Assembly (NCBI GenBank): GCA_020536535.1
Contig: JAHLWZ010000818.1
Coordinates: 1-64,000 of the forward strand
Direction: 5' to 3'
From: Pelomyxa schiedti
Lineage: Eukaryota; Evosea; Pelobiontida; Pelomyxidae
DNA: 64,000 nt
Numbering within the stretch: position 1 is the first letter of the stretch; every line of letters begins with the position of its first letter. A program made the translations under genes and the position numbers. This document shows, one piece after another, positions 35,101 through 43,546 of this stretch. The notes beneath the pieces were generated by a model, which was given only the letters and a program-made list of their open reading frames with translations, did no database searches and had not been told where the DNA came from.

Positions 35101-35865
35101 TTCCTAGTGGAGAGCAATACTGCAAATATCTTCAGGTTTCTATTACGGGCAATCCTGCAGGCTGCTCGCAAAGAGGCTTCATCGAGGGGATAACTCTCTC
35201 TTCCATCTACCTCATAGCCACCTTTAATTACACGCCACATTCCTTCCACACAAAGCCGTAAGTCAGAAGGGAAATCTATGAACCTATCTCAGGTCAGAGG
35301 ATAGCTTGAAATTTGTAACATACGGAGGGACAATTTCTGACCCAGGTGCAGCCAACCTAATAACAGCCACCTTAGCCAATCTCTTTCTCTGGTTTTTTGT
35401 TACAAAGTTGAATGTTTGGAGTGCAGTTCTACGTAGAAAAGCAGAAATTTTATTATACTCTCTATGTTAAGAACCAAAAGTTATGCATAAGCCGGGATAG
35501 AAATAAACCTGAAGCAGTGCATTTAGAAATGAGGTTGTGCCAATGGTAACAGATGCAACCAGTGCCGGATTCACGGAAAATTCGCTCAAAGCGCCCCGTA
35601 TTGAGCTGACAACTCCCCCAACAACGTCCTCAGTCGTAAGCTCCTTGTGGCATCCCACAACCGATTTCCGGTGCCTCTTGGCGCCGCCGAGTGCCACTCC
35701 CTCCTCCTCGTCTACGCGCACGACGGCTGCGTCCGTGTTTGTACCACCCACGTCGACTCCGACTCGGAAGAAAAACGGCACCGATCTGCTAGACCCTGAG
35801 AAACCTCCACAGCACGACTCGACGTGGGTACTTGGGGGCGCTGTTGTTGGAGTACTGCTGGTCAT
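32110..35865 (-). CDS. hydantoinase/oxoprolinase-DUF917 fusion protein
   Basis: Predicted cytosolic ATP-dependent hydantoinase/oxoprolinase-type enzyme fused to a DUF917 domain. ATG at 35865 precedes a short Ser/Thr-rich leader and FFRVGVDVGGTNTDAAVVRV (35700-35770), the actin-fold phosphate-binding motif of hydantoinase A; NPALVASVTIGTTSFLNALL follows. Middle exons continue the hydantoinase fold (LSIPLGGGTIVFGDETHMTL at 34380-34450; VSVGHHITTKALIFGGD). The DUF917 part begins near 33360: SHIGVVAFLGDPSVMTERY, IEATHLSSLEAGGTNCLEPL, LPVLNADG; it ends VPDLICILESSTGTPI, ELKYGLRVSVI and VGPQAFGYKHPPKLL at 32110. Such fusions are known, particularly from fungi. The exact amidase substrate is not predictable. 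An upstream in-frame TTG is not a credible start. Confidence 0.85.
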
Positions 35866-35986
35866 AATAAAGAAGTTGTTTTCCGTAACGAAAGTGATGT
35901 GAGATGGTCTGTTTGACTGATTGGGGGTTCCGTGAACCTGCAAATATCAAAAGAAGTTCCCGGTCGGGTGAAATCTTTCGTCTTGT

Positions 35987-37907
35987 TCAGGGTGTGCATT
36001 TAGGGCAGTGACAGGAGAATTTGTAGTTTTCGAGGAGAAGGCGCTGACGCTGGGGACGTGGGAGAGTCTCGTCGATGTAGGAGATTGTGAGCTCGGAACC
36101 GGCCTTTAAGGCCCTCGGGGATGATGCCAGGACCGAGAGCCGATGGCTATTATGGGAGCACGCAAGTACTACGTTGGGGTTGCAGCTGTGGTTTATTGTG
36201 TTTGTGATGGCATAAAGTCCAGTTCCAGTAGGTGTGGATTCTTGCATTCCATCGAGTGAATTCCGGAGGTCTGCTATCTGGAGGTTTTTTTTTTTTTTTT
36301 TGGTTTATTTTGGGGGGTAGTTAGGGAAGGTATCTCACATTTAGCTGGGTTCCGTTGAGTGTAATGAATGGCCTTGTGGTGTGCTCAATGGCGTCATTGA
36401 TAAAGAGATGCAAATCGGACACTGGGTGAACCGACGAGGCATTGCGTTGTAGAACTCCATTGAACTACAATATATTAAAGGTTGGTATAGGGTTTTGAGC
36501 AGAAATAAGAACCTTTTGGAAGTTTTCTAGTGTAACTAGTGTTGCACAGAACTGCCGATATTCCTTATAAATGTTAGTTATGTACAAATATAACAGATAC
36601 GTACTTCTTGGAGGGAGAAGGCCTGTTGTATTAGAGCAACCATTTCATTTTCACCCTCCGTTGGCCAGGGGTTTGTTACGAAAATCTCAAAGCACTGTGA
36701 TGCAACTTCAAGACTTACTCGATCAGAAATAACATGTTCCGCTACTGAACACATCATTCGCGCAATCAACAGTGGGTTGACAATGTGCTTTTGTCTGCAC
36801 ATATTTTCCAAAAGTAGGGCAGGATGATGTTGATTGTGCTGTGGGCACAAAACTTTGTGATGCTGCTTCCACGCGGAACTCTGACAGGCCTCACTGCAGT
36901 ACAGTTCTCTTTCACAGAACTTACAGACCAACCAGCCACTCTTCTCTCCTTGTGGATAAAGGATGTTGTGGACACTAGAAGGGAGAATCGAAGGGATAGC
37001 TTCAGCCGTCAAGAAAGACCGCATGCACCACATGCAAGTGCGTTTTTCAGAAGGGCACCCTGGTAGACAGCGTGACACTAGAGGTTGCTCCGCATACAAA
37101 AGACTCCACGGTTCGTAGTCTACCAGTGAGAATACACCCTTACCCAGGTCGCCACCAATGTGTTTAACAGTGACGTTCGGTGGTAAGTTCTTTAAGTGAG
37201 GGACATAGTATGTGCGCACATATTGTGACTGGGCCTCATGCAACTTGCCTTCAACTTCTTTTGTATTGCACTTCACCTTACTTGCACTTTGAAGGCGCAA
37301 GCATTCATCGAGACACTGCACAACAGACTGTAATCTACCGCACTCCAGGTAGTAATCACTATAGGGTGGTAAGTCTAGAAGTGCCAGTGCCTATCCTTTA
37401 AAAGGATTCATAAGAACTGTGGTAGAATTAAGGCAAGTTACCTTGACGTAGAAAGGTTTATCTCGAGAAGGACACAAAGAAATACTTCTCACAGCGTCAT
37501 CCATGGCCTTCAAACTATCAAAACAAAAAACAAAAAACAAAAAACAAAAAACAAAAAACAAAAAACAAAAAACAAAAAACAAAAAACAAAAAACATAACA
37601 ACTGCACTACCAGCATAGGCCTTCCCATTCTGCGAAAGACCAAGGCGCGGTTCGAGAGCAACGTCGCCAGGCACTCCCGGTCCACGTGCACGTCCGCTGC
37701 CGTTCGCGCTCCATGTGACGGGGACGGCGAAGGTTCGCCGGTAGCACCTGGTGCCGTTGCCAACTGTTGTGCTGCTGGGGTCGTTGTTGCCAACGAGGGA
37801 GACAACATTTGGATGGCACTTGTGTAGAGAGACAATGCTTCTTCTAGGTGACCCTGCCGAAAGGCTTCATTCCCCCTCTGTCTCTGCTCTTCGACGCCCG
37901 ACAACAT
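35987..37907 (-). CDS. SMYD4: TPR-MYND-SET protein, SMYD4-like lysine methyltransferase
   Basis: Predicted protein lysine methyltransferase of the SMYD class. ATG at 37907 leads into a TPR-like pair (QRQRGNEAFRQGHLEEALSL, ECLATLLSNRALVFRRMGR) split by an intron full of a T6G repeat. The SET start and insert follow (VKHIGGDLGKGVFSLVDYEP near 37085-37145) with a MYND zinc finger at 36840-37030 (CMWCMRSF, CKFCERELYCSEACQ, HHKVLCPQH). The SET core is at 36060-36235: INHSCNPNVVLA (catalytic NHSCxPN) and GSELTISYIDETLP. A post-SET Cys cluster (FSCHCPKC) ends the protein at 35987. The TPR-MYND-SET order matches SMYD4 better than SMYD1-3. Key Cys/His and NHSC residues are present, so activity is plausible. 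Confidence 0.87.
37519..37594 (-). repeat. (TTTTTTG)n intronic repeat in the SMYD4-like gene
   Basis: About ten heptamer units, reading CAAAAAA on the plus strand, sit inside an intron between the two TPR exons. The donor is GTAGTG near 37615 and the acceptor TTTTGATAG just past the repeat. On the sense strand the repeat is T-rich and could serve as an extended pyrimidine tract. Confidence 0.9.
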
Positions 37908-37919
37908 AGACCAGACGGA

Positions 37920-38500
37920 TCAGTAGATCTGCGTAATTTTTTCCTTATGTTTTTTACAGATTTCCCCGATTTTATGCGGTTCGGCCCACTTTGTGATTGC
38001 CTTCTTTCATGCTGCTACTGTTGGGTTCTCATCTAAGAGGAGTTCTTCATTTGTGAGATTCAGTTTCAGCTGTAGATCAACCAGTGATTCAGAACACAAA
38101 TGGGAAATGCCAGTGTACACTAGCACCTCCAAAGGAGTAGACTCTTTGTGAAACTGAAACTCTAAGATGAGTTGTTGTCTAGCAAACCAGTAAACATGTT
38201 ATCTTCTTCTATAACTAGATGCTCCAAATACACCACCTGGTCATGGGTCCAGTGCTCTTCTTTGGTGGTTTCTTGGTTGGTTTTTGAGGAGTTCCAGAGC
38301 ATGAGGAACTGATCACTGTGTTCTTCATTGTCTTCACCACTTTTATTTGTTGTTTCCAAGGTTGCTCCAACTTGCCAGCATGGATGTGAGTCACCATAGA
38401 CAGTAAAACACATCCTAAACAGGTGCCAATATAACTGGTATCTGTGCTCCACAGTAAGCAAGTCTTGAGGTTTGACACATCCATGGCTAGGTGGTAAACC
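37920..38500 (-). pseudogene. decayed or truncated copy of an unknown gene (paralogue at 48.7-49.3 kb)
   Basis: Exon-like sequence at 38040-38160 reads TPLEVLVYTGISHLCSESLV then DLQLKLNLTNEELLLDENP. It matches the 49 kb gene (YLGNSHFSVESLVALQ, AELQLTDTEL). At 38007-38009 a TGA interrupts the frame, and the sequence continues KKAITKWAEPHKIGEI against KKAITDW in the paralogue, ending at TGA 37920-37922. Upstream, 38165-38500 holds further open sequence in a shifted frame (YQLYWHLFRMCFTVYGDSH, LETTNKSGEDNEEHSDQF) that may be earlier exons. I cannot join these in a clean splice model. It lies only 12 bp from the start of the SMYD4-like gene. Either a pseudogene or a gene with a shortened C-terminus. 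Confidence 0.45.
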
Positions 38501-38524
38501 AAGAGGGGGGGAAAAAAAAAAAGT

Positions 38525-38597
38525 CGATCTTTCTGGGCCTCGAACCCAGGACCTCAAGTTTAGGAAACTTGCGCTCTTCCAACTGAGCTAAAAGACC
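38525..38597 (-). tRNA. tRNA-Arg (anticodon CCT)
   Basis: Full cloverleaf on the minus strand without intron. The acceptor is GGTCTTT/AAAGATC, the D-arm GCTC...GAGC, the anticodon stem CAAGT/ACTTG with loop TTCCTAA, and the T-arm CTGGG-TTCGAGG-CCCAG. Anticodon CCT reads AGG (Arg). A long T run directly downstream on the sense strand serves as a Pol III terminator. Confidence 0.95.
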
Positions 38598-38713
38598 TCT
38601 TAGGATCATTGATTGTGCCAGCTGTGGGAACATGCAGCCAGTTAAACAAACAGCTTAAACAATAATTACAATTTAAAAGAAAAAAGAGGGAAAAAAAAAG
38701 AGAGCTGTTTTCT

Positions 38714-38784
38714 TGCACACGCCGAGAATCGAACTCGGGTCTCCCGCGTGGCAGGCGAGAATTATACCCCTAAACCACGTGTGC
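38714..38784 (-). tRNA. tRNA-Gly (anticodon GCC)
   Basis: Cloverleaf on the minus strand: acceptor GCACACG/CGTGTGC, anticodon stem CTCGC/GCGGG around loop CTGCCAC, and T-arm CCGAG-TTCGATT-CTCGG. Anticodon GCC reads GGC/GGT (Gly). A T-rich stretch follows. 71 nt, no intron. Confidence 0.95.
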
Positions 38785-39117
38785 TTCACCGTACCACCCC
38801 ATGGCAATATGAATAAGAAGAAGTGTGAATGCTGTTGGTTGGGTCTGATAATAATGATGGAGGGGAGGTTCCACCCAAAAGGGCGGGAGCACGGCGACCA
38901 CATCTAACTAACCTCCCTCACACAGTTGGCAACAACCAGAGAGCTCTAGCTCCTCCTTCTCCTCCTCTTCCTCCTCTTTGCTCTTTGCTCTTTGCTGTGG
39001 TGGTGGTGTTGGTGTTAGGTGCTCACCACTGATAGCCAGCCAACATCTTGATCTGTTGGCAATTATTTTTTTTTTCCCTTCCCTTTTTTTTAAAGGGGGG
39101 GAAAAAAAAAAAAAAAT

Positions 39118-39205
39118 TGGATGAGCTCCGTCAGAGTTGAACCCGAACTCAACAGGGAAGAGAGACCCCCGAAGCTCTGGCTCCAAACCACTGAGCTACT
39201 CATCC
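39118..39205 (-). ncRNA. tRNA-like Pol III unit, not a canonical tRNA
   Basis: On the minus strand a 7-bp acceptor (GGATGAG/CTCATCC, extendable to 9 bp with TT/AA), a perfect A box (TAGCTCAGTGG), a D-stem GCTC/GAGC and a B-box-like GGTTCAACTCT are present, followed by a long T run that would terminate Pol III. The distance from the B box to the acceptor is about four bases too long, the T-stem does not pair, and the anticodon stem only forms with a ten-base loop (AGAG/CTCT). At 88 nt it could be a degenerate tRNA, a tRNA with an odd intron, or a tRNA-derived small RNA. Confidence 0.45.
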
Positions 39206-39427
39206 AACGAGATAGACACAGGGCAGGGTATCCAACGCACTCAGTGAATAGGCTAGCTATTATGACACCACACCACCACCGGGCCAGCAAAAACAACTGA
39301 ACTGAGCCAATGTTGATACAACTGATGACCCCACCACCCTACTTGGGTAATAATTAAATGGTATGTCTGGTCTGCTGTTGTCTCTTGTGCCTAGGGTGAG
39401 AAAAAAAAAACACGAGTGAAAAACAAA

Positions 39428-39509
39428 CGACGCCTGCAGGATTTGAACCTGCGCTCCGTAAAGGAACCGCATTAGCAGTGCGGCGGCTTAACCACTCACC
39501 CAAAGCGTC
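39428..39509 (-). tRNA. tRNA-Ser (anticodon GCT)
   Basis: Type II tRNA on the minus strand: acceptor GACGCTT/AGGCGTC, anticodon stem CCGCA/TGCGG around CTGCTAA, a long variable arm, and T-arm GCAGG-TTCAAAT-CCTGC. Anticodon GCT reads AGC/AGT (Ser). 82 nt, no intron. Confidence 0.95.
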
Positions 39510-39598
39510 AAAGGAAAATCTTGGCCAGTTTTCCAGTTTTTGTTGTTGTAACTAAGAGGAGGGGAGAAACAAACAACCAACAGCACACCACCAGCCAA

Positions 39599-39601
<3 letters not shown>

Positions 39602-39644
<43 letters not shown>
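39602..39644. repeat. poly-A homopolymer
   Basis: About 43 consecutive A residues between tRNA-Ser and the right copy of the duplication. The position beside a duplicated block and an assembly gap suggests a retroposition tail or simple slippage; nothing adjacent identifies an element. Confidence 0.9.
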
Positions 39645-39646
<2 letters not shown>

Positions 39647-39723
39647 AACTCAGTTGGTCAAGTAACAAAGGGGATTCATGGGCACCATGATAAATTCAAT
39701 CTATAGACTCCTCAGTGCATTTG

Positions 39724-40065
39724 TGTGCTCCACAGTAAGCAAGTCTTGAGGTTTGACACATCCATGGCTAGGTGGTAAACCAAGAGGGGGGGAAAAAAAA
39801 AAAGTCGATCTTTCTGGGCCTCGAACCCAGGACCTCAAGTTTAGNNNNNNNNNNNNNNNNNNNNNNNNNNNNNNNNNNNNNNNNNNNNNNNNNNNNNNNN
39901 NNNNNNNNNNNNNNNNNNNNNNNNNNNNNNNNNNNNNNNNNNNNATTATACCCCTAAACCACGTGTGCTTCACCGTACCACCCCATGGCAATATGAATAA
40001 GAAGAAGTGTGAATGCTGTTGGTTGGGTCTGATAATAATGATGGAGGGGAGGTTCCACCCAAAAG
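39724..40065. repeat. right copy of the tRNA-Arg/tRNA-Gly duplication, gapped
   Basis: Matches 38443-38881. It holds the 3' half of a second tRNA-Arg (39806-39844) and the 5' half of a second tRNA-Gly (39945-39968), with the rest hidden by the gap. If colinear with the left copy, about 197 bp should lie in the gap rather than 100. Confidence 0.85.
39845..39944. other. assembly gap, 100 N
   Basis: Exactly 100 N, the usual placeholder for a gap of unknown size. It falls inside a recent duplication, the situation in which assemblers fail. The real intervening sequence and copy number of the tRNA unit are unknown. Confidence 0.99.
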
Positions 40066-40097
40066 TGTGGTCGCCGTGCTCCCGCCCTTTTGGGTGG
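40055..40097. repeat. inverted repeat at the edge of the duplication
   Basis: CCACCCAAAAG at 40055-40065 is mirrored by CTTTTGGGTGG at 40087-40097, an 11-bp stem with a 21-base spacer. The whole of 40066-40097 is the reverse complement of 38871-38902. The duplicated block therefore joins directly to an inverted copy of its own right flank. The repeat sits just 3' of the ABCH-like stop codon. Confidence 0.85.
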
Positions 40098-40103
40098 TTG
40101 CCT

Positions 40104-43100
40104 TTACTTTTTATATTTGTGTTGATTTTGGGTACAAAGGTGCAGGTGCCTTCTCTCTCGTTCCGGCATACTGAGCACCGACAGACAAATAACTCCCAGT
40201 AGCCAAACTTTGAATGTGTTATTATTGGAAAGAAATGGCTGTGGAGTACCAAAGAGAATAAGAAATGGTGCCCATACTTGTGCCCACGCCAGTCCCCAAC
40301 CTCTGTGTGACCATTAGAGTTTTTTTATGTTTCTTTCATTTGATCTACCTTATCATGACAGAGCGTGCCGCTTCAGCTGCCCAAGTTGTTGGTAGAAGAT
40401 AACTGATCCACACAAACCACTTTGGAATCTTGTTGGCAGTTAACTAAGGGCAATACAAGAAAATAGGGATGCAATGCAAATCGATTAGTACACACTGCAC
40501 TGATAGGCCACATCACCCCGCTTAGCATCAAACCTGAAGTTGCCTTGAGTGGATCGGTTAAGGGTTCATAACTTTTACATGGAAAATATGTCCCCACGGT
40601 TATTTGCCCTGCAGCTACTTCAGACTCCGCAACTGAAGCTATAAGCACACCAACTCCCATTCCATCAAGGCCAAGAAGCATAACTAGAGAAAAGAGTAGC
40701 CCAAGACTGCCAACCACTTGAAACTGGAACCCCAGTAAAAGAATGATTAACATCAAAATAACTTGAACGAGAAGGATCAAAGTGTGGGAGAGCATAGCCC
40801 CTAGGAGGGTGAGCACAAGGTCGGATAACAGTTTACTACCTAGTATGATAGAGAATGACGATATTCCTGCAGCAAAGAGTCTATCAAGAGTTCCATCATT
40901 TTTTTCCCTGCAGGAGTCTCAGGATAAAAAAAAACCTCGGGAAGTGTAAGTACCTGACGAAAATTTGGGCTGTATTCCCTATCGACAGGCCAAATATTAC
41001 CATTTCTAACATTCCTAATGTGAATTAGCTTGGCCCTTTTCCCACCCTTACCGGGAGCAAGAAAGTCACTGAATGTACCCTCTTGGCTTCCATATATTGG
41101 TGGTTGTATAGAAATGGGAGACACCTCTGTCCCAGCAATGCTGTTTGCAACTACTGTGTTACTTTAGCCATGGTGGATGTGAGTGCGGAAATATATGTAC
41201 AGCTGATGGCCTCAAAAACTTGCTTCTCTATAAGTAAGGCAACTTGATAGTTAGACATATCCATCCACACTGTTTTGTATTAGCTGTGATGTATATGACC
41301 AGTTTACATGGAATTTCTGATTGGTTTTGTATTTCCTCATTGTGCACAAAAATTGTTCTCAGTGGTAGGGCATATGAAAAATTCTCCGGGATATAAACAG
41401 CACCCCAACCTGATTCTGATTAAATGGAATGAAATTTGGTGACTAACATTCTGCTTGCTGAACACTATAGCAGGCTTCATATGTATCTGACTTGTTAATA
41501 AGTTTTATCATGGTTGAGCCAGGAGGAGCAAGGTAATTGATAAAATCGTTTCCGTAAGTGTGGTTATGGTATCCCATGTCTTTATTAACAACCTTCGAGT
41601 AATCTTGGAAAGAAAAAAAGGAGGAAATACAAACTTACACAAAACGGGAGATTGCGGGGATCGGGCCCCACACCAATCATGAAGATAAAAATCTACCGAA
41701 AAGGAATTAAGACTGAAGGATTGTGAATTGAGAGCACTTGTAGGCTTGGTATCAAGGCACAATATAATAATAACACGGGATTTCTGAATAATTGTACTAA
41801 CTTCCGTATAGTGATTGCTGTAGTATGCTTGCAGGAGATGAGTATGTTAAGTTGACAAGCACACAGTACTACATTGAAGAAACGTCGAAATGTGTTAGGC
41901 TGTGGGGATGATGAGCTTATCAGTGCTGTTCCCAAGGGTTCTTCACCAAGGTTTTTCAGATTAGAATGGGCAGATTTATCAATTAGCTGGTCAGTAAGTA
42001 GTGTCTCTGCTTTGAGTGCAGAAGGTACTGGTGCTTCCTTTTTGGGGTTGATGTCTTGGCACAAATACAAAAAGAGTTCCTAGTATGGTACATCAAAGGA
42101 TGCAACAAATAAGTTACAGGTCATACCTCAAGTGAAGTCAAACCATATTTTTGAAGTAGGATTTGTGGCCCACCCTCCTCCAAGAGTCTGGGGGATGAGT
42201 TGAAATGCTTTTAAAAGTGATTTTTGCAACCTGCCTTCTCTTAATAGCCCCACACAATCAGCAAGGCGGGCTTCCTCTATATAATGTGTTGTAATTACAA
42301 CTGTGCTTCCACTGTTGGACAATGCGCGAATGTACTGCCAGATGCGCGAGCGAAGAAGGGGATCAACACCAACTGTAGGTTCATCAAGTAGTAGAAGCTT
42401 TGGTTGATGAATAAGAGCAACTGTAAGGGTAAATTTAATGCTAAAACATTGCCAAAGAACCTGCTAAGGATACTCTTCGCTTCTGGCCCCCACTAAGCTT
42501 TTTTACAAGTTTGTTGAAAGGGGGCAAGTCCAAGACTGTGGCAAGTTCCCTGAACAAAAGTCATTACTGATTTGGGGAGTAGTTCCAAACTTTTTGCGAG
42601 CATTAAACACCCTCGGTTGTAGGCCGTGAAGTGTTGCATGAAAACGAAGAGTCTCTCCAATGGTCAGGTAGTCATACAGAGCAATATCTTGAGGCATGTA
42701 ACCTTGGAATAAGAGTAAAAACTTTGGATTGTACTAAGGCCCAACCAGCAAGAGAGCCTGGAACCCCATGTCCCCTTGTGTGTGGAGATTTCCCTGTACA
42801 ATGTGTGAGCTAAATCTCACTCCAGGTACCATGAATAAATACCCAAAACTTTCACGGTTCCAGCATCAGGAGCCAATTTCCCAAGAATAATCTAATAACC
42901 AGAAATGCTTATTATTTCAGCCTATGAAACAAAAAGAAAAAAACCCACATGCCTTGAGTAGTGTAGTTTTACCACACCCACTGGGGCCTAACAATCCATA
43001 AATTGTTCCTTGAAATTCCCTATGTGAGAAAGAAGTGAAAAAAACGAAGAGGAAAAGACCTTTATCGACGTGCATGGACATGTCCTTGAGAACAACTTGG

Positions 43101-43354
43101 GAGCCGTACGACTTCGACAAATTTTCGACGAGAATACCTCCCTCGGTGCCCGCGGTCGTCCCACAATTGCGTTGTGTAGTCTCCCCGGCTGCTTCCTCCA
43201 CAACCACGTCGCTGAGGACCTCGCGGCGGCTCCCATAATCTCCCTCCGGCACCGTTGTTACCGACACAGTGGGATGCGTGCCCTCCACGGATCCGTACCA
43301 CTCTGCGTCCCTTCGGTTGATCGAAGTACCCGCCGTCGCCGACTGCACGTTCAT
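40104..43354 (-). CDS. ABC transporter half-molecule, ABCH-like
   Basis: Half-size ABC transporter, nucleotide-binding domain first and ABC-2 membrane domain second. ATG at 43354. Walker A is GLLGPSGCGKTTLLKA (42950-43010), with LTIGETLRFHATLHGL in the helical region. The ABC signature is VKKLSGGQKRRVSLA (42455-42515) and Walker B LLLLDEPTVGVDPLLR (42355-42405), then TVVITTHYIEEARLADCVGL with the switch His. The signature and the PTVGVDPLL string resemble ABCH or bacterial-type exporters more than ABCG. The membrane half includes LILLVQVILMLIILLLGF and LGLLFSLVMLLGLDGMGVGV (40640-40790), GLMLSGVMWPISAV, and a C-terminal IPKWFVWISYLLPTTWAAEA reached through a short intron. It ends with TAA at 40104-40106, touching the inverted repeat. 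The substrate is probably a lipid or xenobiotic, by family. Confidence 0.87.
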
Positions 43355-43546
43355 TTGTTTAAAAAGGAAATCTGATCACTTTTTTTTCAGCGATCCAAAA
43401 ACAACCCCTTTTCTTTTGACAATTGTGTCACCGCGAGACGAGATGAGTTCAACGTTCCGACTTTTTAGAGCTGGCAGTTAGTTCCTGTTCAAAACTTGCA
43501 AGCAAACACCCACTCAAAACCACAGGACACTAGCACACAACCGGAA

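Larger units (their letters stand above)
38443..38881. repeat. left copy of a direct duplication carrying tRNA-Arg and tRNA-Gly
   Basis: Bases 38443-38563 recur identically at 39724-39844, and 38761-38881 recur identically at 39945-40065. The right copy is broken by the N gap. The unit contains the tRNA-Arg and tRNA-Gly genes and part of the upstream decayed gene. I saw no mismatch between the copies, so the duplication is very recent or an assembly artefact. Confidence 0.85.

Noticed and set aside
35866-35943. Upstream extension of the hydantoinase-DUF917 protein
   Set aside because: The first codon would be TTG; ATG at 35865 is the first credible eukaryotic start.
39602-39644. Poly-A tract as the tail of a retrotransposon
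   Set aside because: No reverse transcriptase, target-site duplication or element body is visible beside it.
39701-40252. Open frames through the N gap
   Set aside because: They translate unknown bases and tRNA sequence; not genes.
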